This document shows, piece after piece, positions 1 through 6,552 of a stretch of DNA of 12,014 bases (the first letter of the stretch is position 1; each line of letters opens with the position of its first letter). The position numbers were made by a program, and so were the translations under genes. Source of the DNA: Gammaproteobacteria bacterium. Lineage in GTDB: Bacteria > Pseudomonadota > Gammaproteobacteria > GCF-002020875. The stretch covers positions 1-12,014 of the forward strand of contig JABHIC010000312.1 in the NCBI GenBank assembly GCA_018671205.1, given 5' to 3'. The notes under the pieces were generated by a model. That model saw only the letters and a program-made list of their open reading frames with translations. It was not told the DNA's origin and searched no databases.

Positions 1-490
1 CCAGTTGCTGTAGTGTCCCCACCGCCACAATCGACAACCCCTCAACGTGTGCCGCCTCTTCCGCATTCTCCTCCGGTACCACCAGGGTTCGTCCGGCATC
101 GCGTGCCTGCAGGGCGGCAGGGAGTACCCCTCGCACCGGCCTCAGTCGACCATCCAGTGCCAACTCCCCCATCCACTCATAATTCTGTAGCCGTTCCAGT
201 GGCAATTGATCCGATGCCGCCAGTATCCCCAGTGCAATCGGCAGATCCAGTCTCGCCCCACTCTTCGGCAGGTCCGCAGGTGCCAGGTTGATGGTGACCC
301 GACGTTGTGGGAGCTTAAAGCCACCACTGATCAGCGCCCCCCGAACCCGATCTTTTGCTTCTCGCACGGCCGCCTCGGGCAGACCAATAATCGAGATTCC
401 TGGCAGACCACTACTCAACATCACCTCAACCACCACCTCAGGAGCCTCTATACCGCTCAGCGCCCGACTATATACTGCTGCTAATGACAC
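1..490 (-). CDS. comM: ComM/YifB family Mg-chelatase-like AAA+ ATPase, N-terminal part (cut by window edge)
   Basis: The minus-strand frame opens at a GTG (490-488) and stays open to the left edge, giving about 163 of roughly 500 expected residues. The visible part is the N-terminal Lon-protease-like domain of YifB/ComM. It begins SLAAVYSRALSGIEAPEVVV and contains GLPGISIIGLPEAAVREAKDR, then INLAPADLPKSGARLDLPIA and GELALDGRLRPVRG, all hallmark blocks of the family. The AAA+ and Mg-chelatase C-terminal domains lie outside the window. In Vibrio and Haemophilus, ComM is a hexameric helicase that promotes branch migration when transformed DNA is integrated. That role here is inferred from the family. 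The GTG start is chosen because a GGAGAG Shine-Dalgarno site lies 5 nt upstream and because the protein start matches E. coli YifB. The gene diverges from fetA. No frameshift is seen in the visible part. Confidence 0.93.
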   Translation of the reverse strand, partial: MSLAAVYSRALSGIEAPEVVVEVMLSSGLPGISIIGLPEAAVREAKDRVRGALISGGFKLPQRRVTINLAPADLPKSGARLDLPIALGILAASDQLPLERLQNYEWMGELALDGRLRPVRGVLPAALQARDAGRTLVVPEENAEEAAHVEGLSIVAVGTLQQL

Positions 491-558
491 GCGCTCTCTC
501 CATCCAAAGCCGTCGCTTCTATGAACATAGCCCCTACAATCCGATAGAATGAGCCACT
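491..558. promoter_or_regulatory. Divergent intergenic region between comM and fetA
   Basis: The 68 bp between the two divergent starts must hold the promoters of both genes. Visible elements are a TACAAT (535-540, plus strand) that could be a -10 for fetA, although no good -35 stands 16-18 bp upstream, and a TATGTT on the minus strand (529-524) that could be a -10 for comM. A short inverted repeat, CTATG-AA-CATAG (519-530), sits between them and overlaps the putative comM -10. I do not recognise it as a Fur box or any other named operator. These assignments are by eye only. Confidence 0.3.
496..501 (-). promoter_or_regulatory. Ribosome binding site deciding the GTG start of comM
   Basis: Read on the minus strand, GGAGAG stands 5 nt before the GTG at 490-488. 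There is no ATG nearby in frame that would give the conserved YifB N-terminus, so this site supports the GTG start. Confidence 0.6.
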
Positions 559-1191
559 ATGCAAGCGCTTATGTTGAAACAGTTGGTTACACTCCACATT
601 GGCCCCATCGACCTACAGATCGAGCGTGGGCAGAGCATCGGCCTCTATGGCCCCTCCGGGGCGGGCAAAAGTCTGCTGTTACGCACCATTGCTGATCTTG
701 ACCCACATCAGGGAGAGATCTCTCTCAATGGGGTATCCCAGTTAGATATTCCCGCTACAGAGTGGCGCAGCCGGGTCGCCTATTGCGCCGCTGAGAGCCA
801 ATGGTGGGGAGCAGAGGTTCGTGATCATCTTCCTGTAGGAGTCGATAACAGCAGGATCACCTCCCTGCTTCAGCGGTGTGGTTTTGGGGAAGAGAGTCTG
901 GGCTGGTCGATCGAGCGACTCTCTAGCGGTGAAAAGCAGCGCCTCTCTCTTCTCCGGCAACTGATCCGCACCCCAGAGGTGTTGCTGCTCGATGAGCCAA
1001 CCGCCAACCTCGACCCAGAAAATAGTCAGCAGATCGAGCAGTTACTACTACAGGATCAGCAGCAACGGGGGACCACAATCCTCTGGGTCAGTCATGACCG
1101 TCAGCAACTCATGCGCTGCTGCAGTTGCCACTACCCCATGCGGCAGGGTCAGCTTCAGTCCCCTACGGAGTCCAACCATGGAGACGGTTAA
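559..1191 (+). CDS. fetA: ABC transporter ATP-binding protein, FetA (YbbL)-like iron exporter subunit
   Basis: This 210-residue cytoplasmic ATPase would energise the FetB permease encoded next to it. Visible motifs are Walker A GPSGAGKS (31-38), the signature LSSGEKQR (121-128), Walker B VLLLDEP (141-147) and the H-loop in WVSHD (176-180). The length and the adjacent UPF0014 permease point to the YbbL/FetA family; in E. coli FetAB exports iron and helps with oxidative stress. The Q-loop is unusual: where E. coli has CAQTP, this protein has CAAES (76-80), so the usual Gln is replaced. The C-terminus after about residue 185 is Cys- and Gln-rich and poorly conserved. The last 14 bp overlap fetB, suggesting translational coupling. 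The start is uncertain because no clear Shine-Dalgarno precedes the ATG at 559, and an ATG at 571 is an alternative. Confidence 0.88.
   Translation: MQALMLKQLVTLHIGPIDLQIERGQSIGLYGPSGAGKSLLLRTIADLDPHQGEISLNGVSQLDIPATEWRSRVAYCAAESQWWGAEVRDHLPVGVDNSRITSLLQRCGFGEESLGWSIERLSSGEKQRLSLLRQLIRTPEVLLLDEPTANLDPENSQQIEQLLLQDQQQRGTTILWVSHDRQQLMRCCSCHYPMRQGQLQSPTESNHGDG
1167..1170 (+). promoter_or_regulatory. Ribosome binding site deciding the fetB start
   Basis: GGAG lies 7 nt before the ATG at 1178, inside the end of fetA. It supports that ATG over the longer open frame reaching back to 992, which would only encode a translated shadow of the fetA C-terminus. Confidence 0.65.
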
Positions 1192-2005
1192 CCTCTCGAT
1201 AAACCAGACACTGGTTCAACTCTCACTGAGTGACCTCGCTCTGGCAGCGTTGGTGATCCTGTTGCTGATGCTCTTCTCTTATGGGAGCGGTGCCGGACTT
1301 GAGCGCAAAATCTTCTTCTCTGCTATCCGTGCAACCCTGCAACTGCTGCTGATTGGGCTGCTATTGCACTCCCTTTTTGAACACAGCAATCTACTCTGGG
1401 TCACCCTCCTATCGACCGTGATGGTGCTTTTGGCAGGACGTGAGATTCAGGCTCGACAGCAGTACAGACTACGAGGAGGTTGGGGCTACTTCAGCGGAAC
1501 CGTGGCAATGTTTCTCTCATCGATGGTCACAGCGCTGTTCGCCCTGCTGATCATTATTCAGCATGACCCCTGGTACCACCCTCAGTATGCGATCCCGCTA
1601 CTGGGAATGTTACTCGGTAACACCATGAATGGAATTTCGTTGGGGATGGATCGTCTCACCAGCGCCATTTGGCAACAGCGGCGTATCATTGAGGCACGCC
1701 TGGCTCTAGGGGAGCCGAGCCAAACCGCAATTCGACCCCTGCGGGACGAGGCGATCCGTACCGGAATGATCCCCATTCTGAATGCAATGGCTGCTGCCGG
1801 GGTCATCAGCCTACCGGGTATGATGACGGGTCAGATCCTCTCTGGCACCCCCCCGATTGAGGCGGTGAAATACCAAATTCTCATTCTCTTTCTCATCGCA
1901 GGTGGGACGGGGCTGGGGGTGATGGCCGCAGTCTCTATCTCATCAAGACGTTTTTTTGACACGAGGGAACGTCTCAGAACAGAACGAATCGAACCATTAA
2001 AATAG
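1178..2005 (+). CDS. fetB: FetB (YbbM)/UPF0014 family iron export ABC permease
   Basis: This 275-residue integral membrane protein forms the transmembrane part of the FetAB exporter. Hydrophobic segments are seen near residues 18-34, 46-64, 71-86, 106-127, 137-155, 197-216 and 233-255. Family blocks include LLGNTMNGISLGMDR (143-158), the cytoplasmic stretch around EARLALGEP (172-180), a likely contact with the ATPase, and PGMMTGQILSGTPP (213-226) followed by KYQI. Length is close to E. coli FetB (about 260). The ATG at 1178 is chosen because it has a GGAG site and gives the normal N-terminus. The open frame continues in-frame upstream to 992 but that part overlaps fetA and is not homologous. 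The gene converges on the SPOR gene with a 38-bp gap. Metal specificity (iron) is inferred from the family. Confidence 0.9.
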   Translation: METVNLSINQTLVQLSLSDLALAALVILLLMLFSYGSGAGLERKIFFSAIRATLQLLLIGLLLHSLFEHSNLLWVTLLSTVMVLLAGREIQARQQYRLRGGWGYFSGTVAMFLSSMVTALFALLIIIQHDPWYHPQYAIPLLGMLLGNTMNGISLGMDRLTSAIWQQRRIIEARLALGEPSQTAIRPLRDEAIRTGMIPILNAMAAAGVISLPGMMTGQILSGTPPIEAVKYQILILFLIAGGTGLGVMAAVSISSRRFFDTRERLRTERIEPLK

Positions 2006-2043
2006 AGAAAACAGTACTTTAATAGATATTATTCCTGTCTCAA

Positions 2044-2631
2044 TCAATGAGAACTGTATTTTTTGAGAAAAGAGTCATAGCCTGCTCTTTTCAAGAGCGC
2101 CTGTTGGTGTTCCGCAGATGAGAAACTCTGGAACGGTCCCACATTGACCCGATAGAGCGCCCCCTTACTGCTCCTGACGCTCTTGATCTGGACACTTTCA
2201 ATCCCCATCAGTATCAACTCAGCCTTATGTTGCTCGGCTGAATCCTGGCTACGGAAGGCCCCCATCTGGATCAGGTAGTTCCCGGTCGGAGAGCGCTTGG
2301 TAACTTTTTGAGCCGCTGGTAATGGCTGCTTCTGCTCCGACTTCCTCGACTTCTCGCCCCCTTTTTTTACTACGACAGGCTTCTCCTCGACACCAATATA
2401 CTCCTCCTCCGGCAGCATCGAGAAGAAGTCAAAGTGAAACTGATCCTCTCCACTCTGCCGCTTCTGTGAGCTCAACTGCTGCTTCTTCGCCAACTCAATC
2501 GAGCTTGAACTACTCTTCAACCAGTAGAGATAGCCACCAAAAAGGGCCACTGTCATCACCACTAGGGACAACATCGCACCTCCGGAGAGATAACCTGAGA
2601 CAGTGTTGGACGATGGGTGGTGACGCCGCAT
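2044..2631 (-). CDS. FtsN-like SPOR-domain inner-membrane protein
   Basis: The 195-residue protein has a short basic cytoplasmic N-terminus, one transmembrane segment (about 16-37), a Ser/Lys/Glu-rich periplasmic linker and a C-terminal SPOR domain (about 115-192) starting TGNYLIQMGAFRSQDSAEQ and including LYRVNVGPF. SPOR domains bind glycan strands stripped of stem peptides at division sites. The linker carries FDFFSMLPEEE (68-78), which resembles a conserved F-x-F-Y-x-x-LP-E motif in FtsN-like proteins encoded after argS in other gammaproteobacteria. In Pseudomonas the same gene pair is followed by hslVU; here fetB converges instead. The ATG lies 2 bp after the argS stop and has a strong GAAGGAG site. 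Whether it is the true FtsN or a second SPOR protein cannot be told from this window. An A7 run occurs in the linker (2362-2368). Confidence 0.88.
   Translation of the reverse strand: MRRHHPSSNTVSGYLSGGAMLSLVVMTVALFGGYLYWLKSSSSSIELAKKQQLSSQKRQSGEDQFHFDFFSMLPEEEYIGVEEKPVVVKKGGEKSRKSEQKQPLPAAQKVTKRSPTGNYLIQMGAFRSQDSAEQHKAELILMGIESVQIKSVRSSKGALYRVNVGPFQSFSSAEHQQALLKRAGYDSFLKKYSSH
2067..2092. other. Inverted repeat at the convergent fetB/SPOR gene ends, possible weak terminator
   Basis: Arms GAAAAGAG (2067-2074) and CTCTTTTC (2085-2092) are perfectly complementary over 8 bp with a 10-nt loop. The hairpin lies inside the 3' end of the SPOR coding sequence, about 60 bp past the fetB stop, and a T6 run (2059-2064) stands just before it on the plus strand. 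There is no T-run after it on the plus strand, so it is a poor fit to a classical intrinsic terminator. The 38-bp gap itself (2006-2043) holds only AT-rich sequence with no convincing hairpin. Confidence 0.22.
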
Positions 2632-2633
2632 TC

Positions 2634-4394
2634 TTACATCTCCTTCGGTGCCGAGACACCCAACAGAGTCAGCCCATTCACAAAGAGCTGAGCTGCCGCA
2701 GAGATAAGTGTAATCCGCCCATTTCTCAGCCCCTGATCCTCAACAATAAAGTGGTGCGTATTGTAATAGGTATGCAGTTCGTGGGCGAGATCACGCAGAT
2801 AGTGGGCCAACTGATGGGGCTCACGCTGCAGTGCCGCACTCTCCAGTAGCTCTGGATAGCGGGCAATTGCCACCATCAGTGACTTCTCATGGGGCTCCAC
2901 TAGCCGTGGTAACTGCTCAACCCCCTCCTGTTTGTCCCATCTCATCCCCTTCTCTTCCAGTTGGCGCAACACACTATGGATGCGAGCATGGGCATATTGA
3001 ATATAGTAGACCGGGTTATCGGAGGATTGAGAACGTGCCAGATCAAGATCAAAATCCATGTGTTGCTCACTTTTTCTCATCACATAGAAGAAGCGGGCCG
3101 CATCACTCCCCACCTCTTCCCGCAGCTCACGCAGGGTGACAAACGAGCCACTGCGAGTCGACATTTGTACCTTCTCTCCTCCACGATAGAGAGAGGCAAA
3201 TTGTACCAACAGCACCTCCAGGGTATCCGGCTCCTGCCCCATCGCGGTGAGGGCCGCCCGCACCCGCGGCACATAACCGTGGTGATCCGCACCCCAGATA
3301 TCAACCATCTTCTGATAACCGCGCCCCAGTTTATTGAGATGGTAGGCAATGTCGGAGGCAAAATAGGTCTTGAGCCCATTGTCCCGCACAACCACCCGAT
3401 CCTTCTCATCGCCATAGCGGGTAGAACGGAACCAGAGCGCCCCCTTCTCCTCATAGAGATCACCATTCAGCTGCAGTTGCTCAATCGCCTGATCAACCGT
3501 ACCCGCCTCCATCAACGAGCGCTCTGAAAACCACTCATCATACTCCACACCAAATTCAGCCAGATCCTGACGAATATCTCCCAGAATCGTCTCCAGTGCT
3601 GCAGCGTGTAGCAGCCGATAGCCCTCCGCCTCTTCCAGCAGTGCTTTCATCTGTCCAATCAGCCCATCAATATGCGCCTCTTTATCCCCCTCGGGGCCAT
3701 CTGCGGCCACCCCCTCCATCACTCTGGAGAACGGGTGGTGAAATAGCGAACCATGCTCCCGGTGAAGGGTGGCCGCAATGTCCCAGATATAGTCTCCCTG
3801 ATAGCCATTGCCGGGAAAGGTCACCTGCTCGCCACAGAGATCCAGATAACGCAGCCAGACACTGGTCGCCAGAATATCCATCTGCCGACCGGCATCATTC
3901 ACGTAGTATTCACGCCAGACCTGATAGCCTGCCGCACGTAACAGGTTGGCCGTTGCTGCCCCATAGGCGGCTCCACGCCCATGGCCCACATGGAGCGGGC
4001 CGGTCGGATTAGCAGAGACATACTCCAGCAACACCTTCTCACCACCGCCTACTTCACTCTCGCCATAGCGCTCTCCCTGCTCCAGTACTGATGCAACAAT
4101 ATCCGTATAGGCGCTTTGAGCCAGGAAGAAGTTGATAAAACCGGGGCCCGCAATCTCACATTTTTCGACCTGACTATTCTCTGGTAATGCCTCGACTACC
4201 TGCTGCGCTAACTCGCGTGGGTTACGTCTCGCTTGCTTGGCCAACACCATCGCCACATTGGTGGCAAAATCTCCATGGCTGGCGTCGCGGGTGCGTTCAA
4301 TCAGTAACGCAGGGAGCTCCTGCAGAGAGAGTGTACCGGACTCCTGAAGCCGCTCAAGGGCCAATTCAAGTAGTTGTTGGAGTTGCTGCTTCAC
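2634..4394 (-). CDS. argS: Arginyl-tRNA synthetase
   Basis: This 586-residue cytoplasmic class I synthetase attaches arginine to tRNA-Arg, using ATP and needing tRNA for activation. The N-terminal Add1 tRNA-binding domain covers about 1-110. The HIGH-type motif is HVGH (about 135-138) within SANPTGPLHVGHGRGAAYG. The second signature is the family's divergent KMSKS counterpart, VQMSTRSG (about 408-415), as in E. coli ArgRS. The ArgRS stretch YFASDIAYHLNK is near 343-354. The C-terminal DALR anticodon-binding domain runs from about 465 to the end, starting YYIQYAHARI. Length matches the family (E. coli about 577). The start codon is GTG (4394-4392), supported by AAGGAA 5 nt upstream and by agreement with the usual N-terminus. 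The gene is intact and leads a two-gene unit with the SPOR gene. Confidence 0.97.
   Translation of the reverse strand: MKQQLQQLLELALERLQESGTLSLQELPALLIERTRDASHGDFATNVAMVLAKQARRNPRELAQQVVEALPENSQVEKCEIAGPGFINFFLAQSAYTDIVASVLEQGERYGESEVGGGEKVLLEYVSANPTGPLHVGHGRGAAYGAATANLLRAAGYQVWREYYVNDAGRQMDILATSVWLRYLDLCGEQVTFPGNGYQGDYIWDIAATLHREHGSLFHHPFSRVMEGVAADGPEGDKEAHIDGLIGQMKALLEEAEGYRLLHAAALETILGDIRQDLAEFGVEYDEWFSERSLMEAGTVDQAIEQLQLNGDLYEEKGALWFRSTRYGDEKDRVVVRDNGLKTYFASDIAYHLNKLGRGYQKMVDIWGADHHGYVPRVRAALTAMGQEPDTLEVLLVQFASLYRGGEKVQMSTRSGSFVTLRELREEVGSDAARFFYVMRKSEQHMDFDLDLARSQSSDNPVYYIQYAHARIHSVLRQLEEKGMRWDKQEGVEQLPRLVEPHEKSLMVAIARYPELLESAALQREPHQLAHYLRDLAHELHTYYNTHHFIVEDQGLRNGRITLISAAAQLFVNGLTLLGVSAPKEM
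2640..2646 (-). promoter_or_regulatory. Ribosome binding site of the SPOR gene, inside the argS 3' end
   Basis: Read on the minus strand, GAAGGAG lies 8 nt before the ATG at 2631-2629 and overlaps the last codons of argS. The arrangement fits translational coupling between argS and the SPOR gene. Confidence 0.65.
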
Positions 4395-4399
4395 TGAAA

Positions 4400-4405
4400 T
4401 TCCTT
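4400..4405 (-). promoter_or_regulatory. Ribosome binding site deciding the GTG start of argS
   Basis: On the minus strand AAGGAA precedes the GTG at 4394-4392 by 5 nt. No in-frame ATG lies near, so the GTG start is preferred. Confidence 0.55.
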
Positions 4406-4437
4406 TTATCTGTCATAAAGTTATCTATGGAGTCCCT

Positions 4438-4487
4438 GATTAAGCCGGTGCGAATTGAGTCGCGTTGATAGCGTTCAAGATTAAGCC
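4438..4487 (-). repeat. Direct repeat GGCTTAATC x2 upstream of argS
   Basis: On the minus strand GGCTTAATC occurs at 4487-4479 and again at 4446-4438. The copies are exactly repeated over 9 bp with a 41-bp period, about four helical turns. The two copies fall in different reading phases, so coding constraint does not explain them. A regulator binding pair is possible but no known site is recognised. Confidence 0.4.
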
Positions 4488-4533
4488 AAAGATATCCGGC
4501 GCTATAGGCGTGAGGCAGTCGTAAATGAGCGCT

Positions 4534-5100
4534 TCAGGGGTTCCTAACCAGGCTCTCCTCAACACGGTGCCGTGCCTCTGCACCCAGCAGTAGCTCAATC
4601 AGCTCCAGAGCAAAATCCATCGCGGTGCCCGGCCCACGAGAGGTGACCACCTTACCGTCGACCACCACAGCGGCCTCTTCAACAATCTCCACCCCACTCC
4701 CATCCAGTACACCAGGGTAACTGGTCGCCCGCTTCCCCTCCAGCAACCCGGCATCTGCCAGCACCTTTGGTGCTGCACAAATCGCTGCGGTATAGCCACC
4801 GTCCGCCGCCACCCGATGAATCAGTTTGTGGATACGTGGATCACTATTCAGGTTATCTGCTCCCGGCAGCCCTCCGGGGAGAACAACCATCTGATATGGC
4901 TGTTGTTGTGCCAGCTCAAGTGCCTGATCAAGTCCCATATCGGCCAGATGAAGGGTATTACGACTGGCACGGATGGCCCCCTCGCTTAGCCCTGCCACCA
5001 CAACCCGAATCTCTGCCCTGCGTAACAGGTCGATAATCGTGATCGCCTCCAGCTCCTCAAAACCTTCAGCCAGTGGAATGAGTACCGATGGTTGACTCAT
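4534..5100 (-). CDS. yajL: DJ-1/PfpI family protein, YajL-like
   Basis: The 188-residue cytoplasmic protein belongs to the DJ-1/ThiJ/PfpI superfamily. The nucleophile elbow is AAICAAPKVL, with the reactive Cys at 108. The conserved acidic residue is the last Glu of GFEELE (Glu18), and VVLPGGLPGA (72-81) and TSRGPGTAMDFAL match YajL. Length is near E. coli YajL (196). Family members protect against oxidative and carbonyl stress and have been reported as chaperones and deglycases, the latter being disputed; the exact role here is unknown. The ATG at 5100 is chosen over the TTG at 5103 because it is a standard start and has AAGAGAG 7 nt upstream. The gene lies 14 bp after ctpA, so it is probably co-transcribed with it. 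The open frame continues for 55 codons beyond its TGA. Confidence 0.9.
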   Translation of the reverse strand: MSQPSVLIPLAEGFEELEAITIIDLLRRAEIRVVVAGLSEGAIRASRNTLHLADMGLDQALELAQQQPYQMVVLPGGLPGADNLNSDPRIHKLIHRVAADGGYTAAICAAPKVLADAGLLEGKRATSYPGVLDGSGVEIVEEAAVVVDGKVVTSRGPGTAMDFALELIELLLGAEARHRVEESLVRNP

Positions 5101-5107
5101 CAATCAG

Positions 5108-5114
5108 CTCTCTT
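5108..5114 (-). promoter_or_regulatory. Ribosome binding site of yajL, abutting the ctpA stop
   Basis: On the minus strand AAGAGAG directly follows the ctpA TAG (5117-5115) and lies 7 nt before the ATG at 5100. It would be only 4 nt before the TTG at 5103, so the ATG is preferred. Confidence 0.5.
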
Positions 5115-6509
5115 CTAGCGCGCAGACTGGACGAGATGGAGCCCTTTCAACATATTAAGTGCCTCATAGAGTACGAAGTCATCCTCTGCTAGCTTCTTCT
5201 TTGCCTCTTTTGCAGCACTCTCCGCATCCACTTCCGGCTCATCCTCTACGGCCTTCTCCTCCCCGCTCTCCGGCTTATCTGTAGCACCATCGGAGCTCTT
5301 GCTCTTATCCTCAGCATCACCATTACTCAGGTGTCCAGAAAGATCACGTTCAGAGACTCGGTGGTTACTCTCCTCCTTATCCCGCTTCTCCAGCTTCAGG
5401 TCACCCAGCTCAATATCAGGCGTAATCCCCTCGGCCTGAATGGAGCGGCCGGAAGGGGTGAAGTAACGCGCCGTGGTCAGTTTCAGTGCCGCACCATCGC
5501 GCATTGGCATGATGGTCTGAACCGACCCTTTGCCAAAGGTCTGTGTTCCCATAATAACCGCCCGCTTATGATCCTGCAGTGCCCCCGACACAATCTCCGA
5601 GGCCGATGCGGAACCGTTATTCACCAGAACCACCAGCGGTGCCCCCTTCAGGATATCCTCACCATCCGCCTCAAATTTCTGTGAGGAGTCATCAATACGA
5701 CCATCGGTATAGACCACCAGACCCTCGGTGAGGAAGGCATCTGAGACATTAACCGCCGCGCTCAATACCCCGCCAGGGTTGTTACGCAGATCCAGTACCA
5801 TCCCCTTGAGTTGCTCTCCTTCATTCTCATCAATCAATGAGTCGATGTTTGCCTCTAGATTCTCCCCCGTGTGCATCTGAAACTGGCTGATTCGCACATA
5901 ACCGAAGCCATCCTCCAGCATCCGACTCTTGACACTACGAATACGGATCACATCACGGATAATCTTTACGCTAAGCGCCTGATCTTCTCCTTTGCGTACC
6001 ACCGTCAATACAATTTTAGTCCCCACCTTGCCACGCATCTTCTTGACGGCATCACCCAGGCTCATCCCCTGCACCGCTGTCCCGTCAATACGGATGATCA
6101 GGTCGCCCGCCTGCATCCCTGCCCGTTGCGCCGGGGTATCATCAATCGGAGAGATCACTTTCACAAAGCCATCCTCCATTCCAACCTCTATACCAAGGCC
6201 ACCAAACTCCCCTTTGGTACTCACCTGCAGCTCATCGTGAGCCTCAGGCAGAAGATAGGCTGAGTGTGGATCAAGGCTGCTCACCATCCCCTTAATCGCA
6301 TTGTTGAGCAGCTCCTCCCCCTTCACCTCTTCGACATACTTCTTCTTGATCTCACTATAGACCTGACTGAAGGCACGCAGTTCCGTCAGAGGAAGCGGTA
6401 CCACCGCCCCCTCCTCCTGCTTTGCCAGTACCGTGCGCTCAACCGCCAGTGAGATACCCAGTATCAGTCCAGTCAATAAAATCAGTAAATCACGTGCTTT
6501 AGTTTTCAT
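5115..6509 (-). CDS. ctpA: S41-family C-terminal processing protease (CtpA)
   Basis: This 464-residue periplasmic Ser/Lys endopeptidase has an N-terminal hydrophobic segment (8-22, signal peptide or anchor). A PDZ domain spans about 102-185, with GGLGIEVG and PAQRAGMQAGDLIIRIDG. The S41 catalytic core includes VLDLRNNPGG (238-247), NNGSASASE (297-305, catalytic Ser302) and GTQTFGKGSVQ (321-331, Lys327). The 25-residue Ser-Lys spacing equals that of E. coli Prc, so the dyad looks intact. A low-complexity tail rich in Lys, Glu, Asp and Ser (about 371-440) leads to a family-typical end, FVLYEALNMLKGL. In Pseudomonas, CtpA degrades peptidoglycan cross-link hydrolases with the adaptor LbcA; the substrate here is unknown. 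In many relatives ctpA follows envC, but here it follows anmK by 43 bp. The ATG at 6509 has a GAGA-type site. Confidence 0.94.
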   Translation of the reverse strand: MKTKARDLLILLTGLILGISLAVERTVLAKQEEGAVVPLPLTELRAFSQVYSEIKKKYVEEVKGEELLNNAIKGMVSSLDPHSAYLLPEAHDELQVSTKGEFGGLGIEVGMEDGFVKVISPIDDTPAQRAGMQAGDLIIRIDGTAVQGMSLGDAVKKMRGKVGTKIVLTVVRKGEDQALSVKIIRDVIRIRSVKSRMLEDGFGYVRISQFQMHTGENLEANIDSLIDENEGEQLKGMVLDLRNNPGGVLSAAVNVSDAFLTEGLVVYTDGRIDDSSQKFEADGEDILKGAPLVVLVNNGSASASEIVSGALQDHKRAVIMGTQTFGKGSVQTIMPMRDGAALKLTTARYFTPSGRSIQAEGITPDIELGDLKLEKRDKEESNHRVSERDLSGHLSNGDAEDKSKSSDGATDKPESGEEKAVEDEPEVDAESAAKEAKKKLAEDDFVLYEALNMLKGLHLVQSAR

Positions 6510-6552
6510 CGGTGTCTCTTCTCAATTCATACTCATCAGGAGTAGGTTTCTA

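Larger units (their letters stand above)
4395..4533 (-). promoter_or_regulatory. Intergenic region between yajL and argS, probable argS promoter region
   Basis: This 139-bp gap is the longest on the minus strand in the window and should hold any argS promoter and any yajL terminator. I find no convincing -35/-10 pair; TATGAC just upstream of the argS ribosome site is a possible -10 without a partner. I find no GC-rich hairpin followed by T. The gap holds a 9-bp direct repeat and an unusually long open frame in phase with yajL, both described separately. Confidence 0.35.

Noticed and set aside
13..524. Plus-strand open frames in the first 500 bases, including a Pro-rich one
   Set aside because: They lie antisense to the clear ComM reading frame, and their composition is what the complement of that frame gives.
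992..1177. In-frame upstream extension of fetB
   Set aside because: It overlaps the fetA coding sequence in another phase, has a low-complexity Ser-rich translation unlike the family, and the ATG at 1178 has its own GGAG site.
1951..1957. T7 run near the fetB 3' end as a slippage site
   Set aside because: It encodes Phe-Phe near the cytoplasmic C-terminus and a shift would change only the last residues; nothing suggests function.
2067..2092. Hairpin as a strong bidirectional intrinsic terminator
   Set aside because: The 8-bp stem is AT-rich and is not followed by a T-run on the plus strand, so only a weak role can be suggested.
2322..4012. Several long plus-strand open frames opposite argS and the SPOR gene
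   Set aside because: They are antisense shadows of well-supported genes, rich in Pro, His, Arg and Ser, with no recognisable domain or ribosome site.
5101..5103. TTG one codon upstream of the yajL ATG as start
   Set aside because: The ribosome site spacing and the standard ATG favour 5100.
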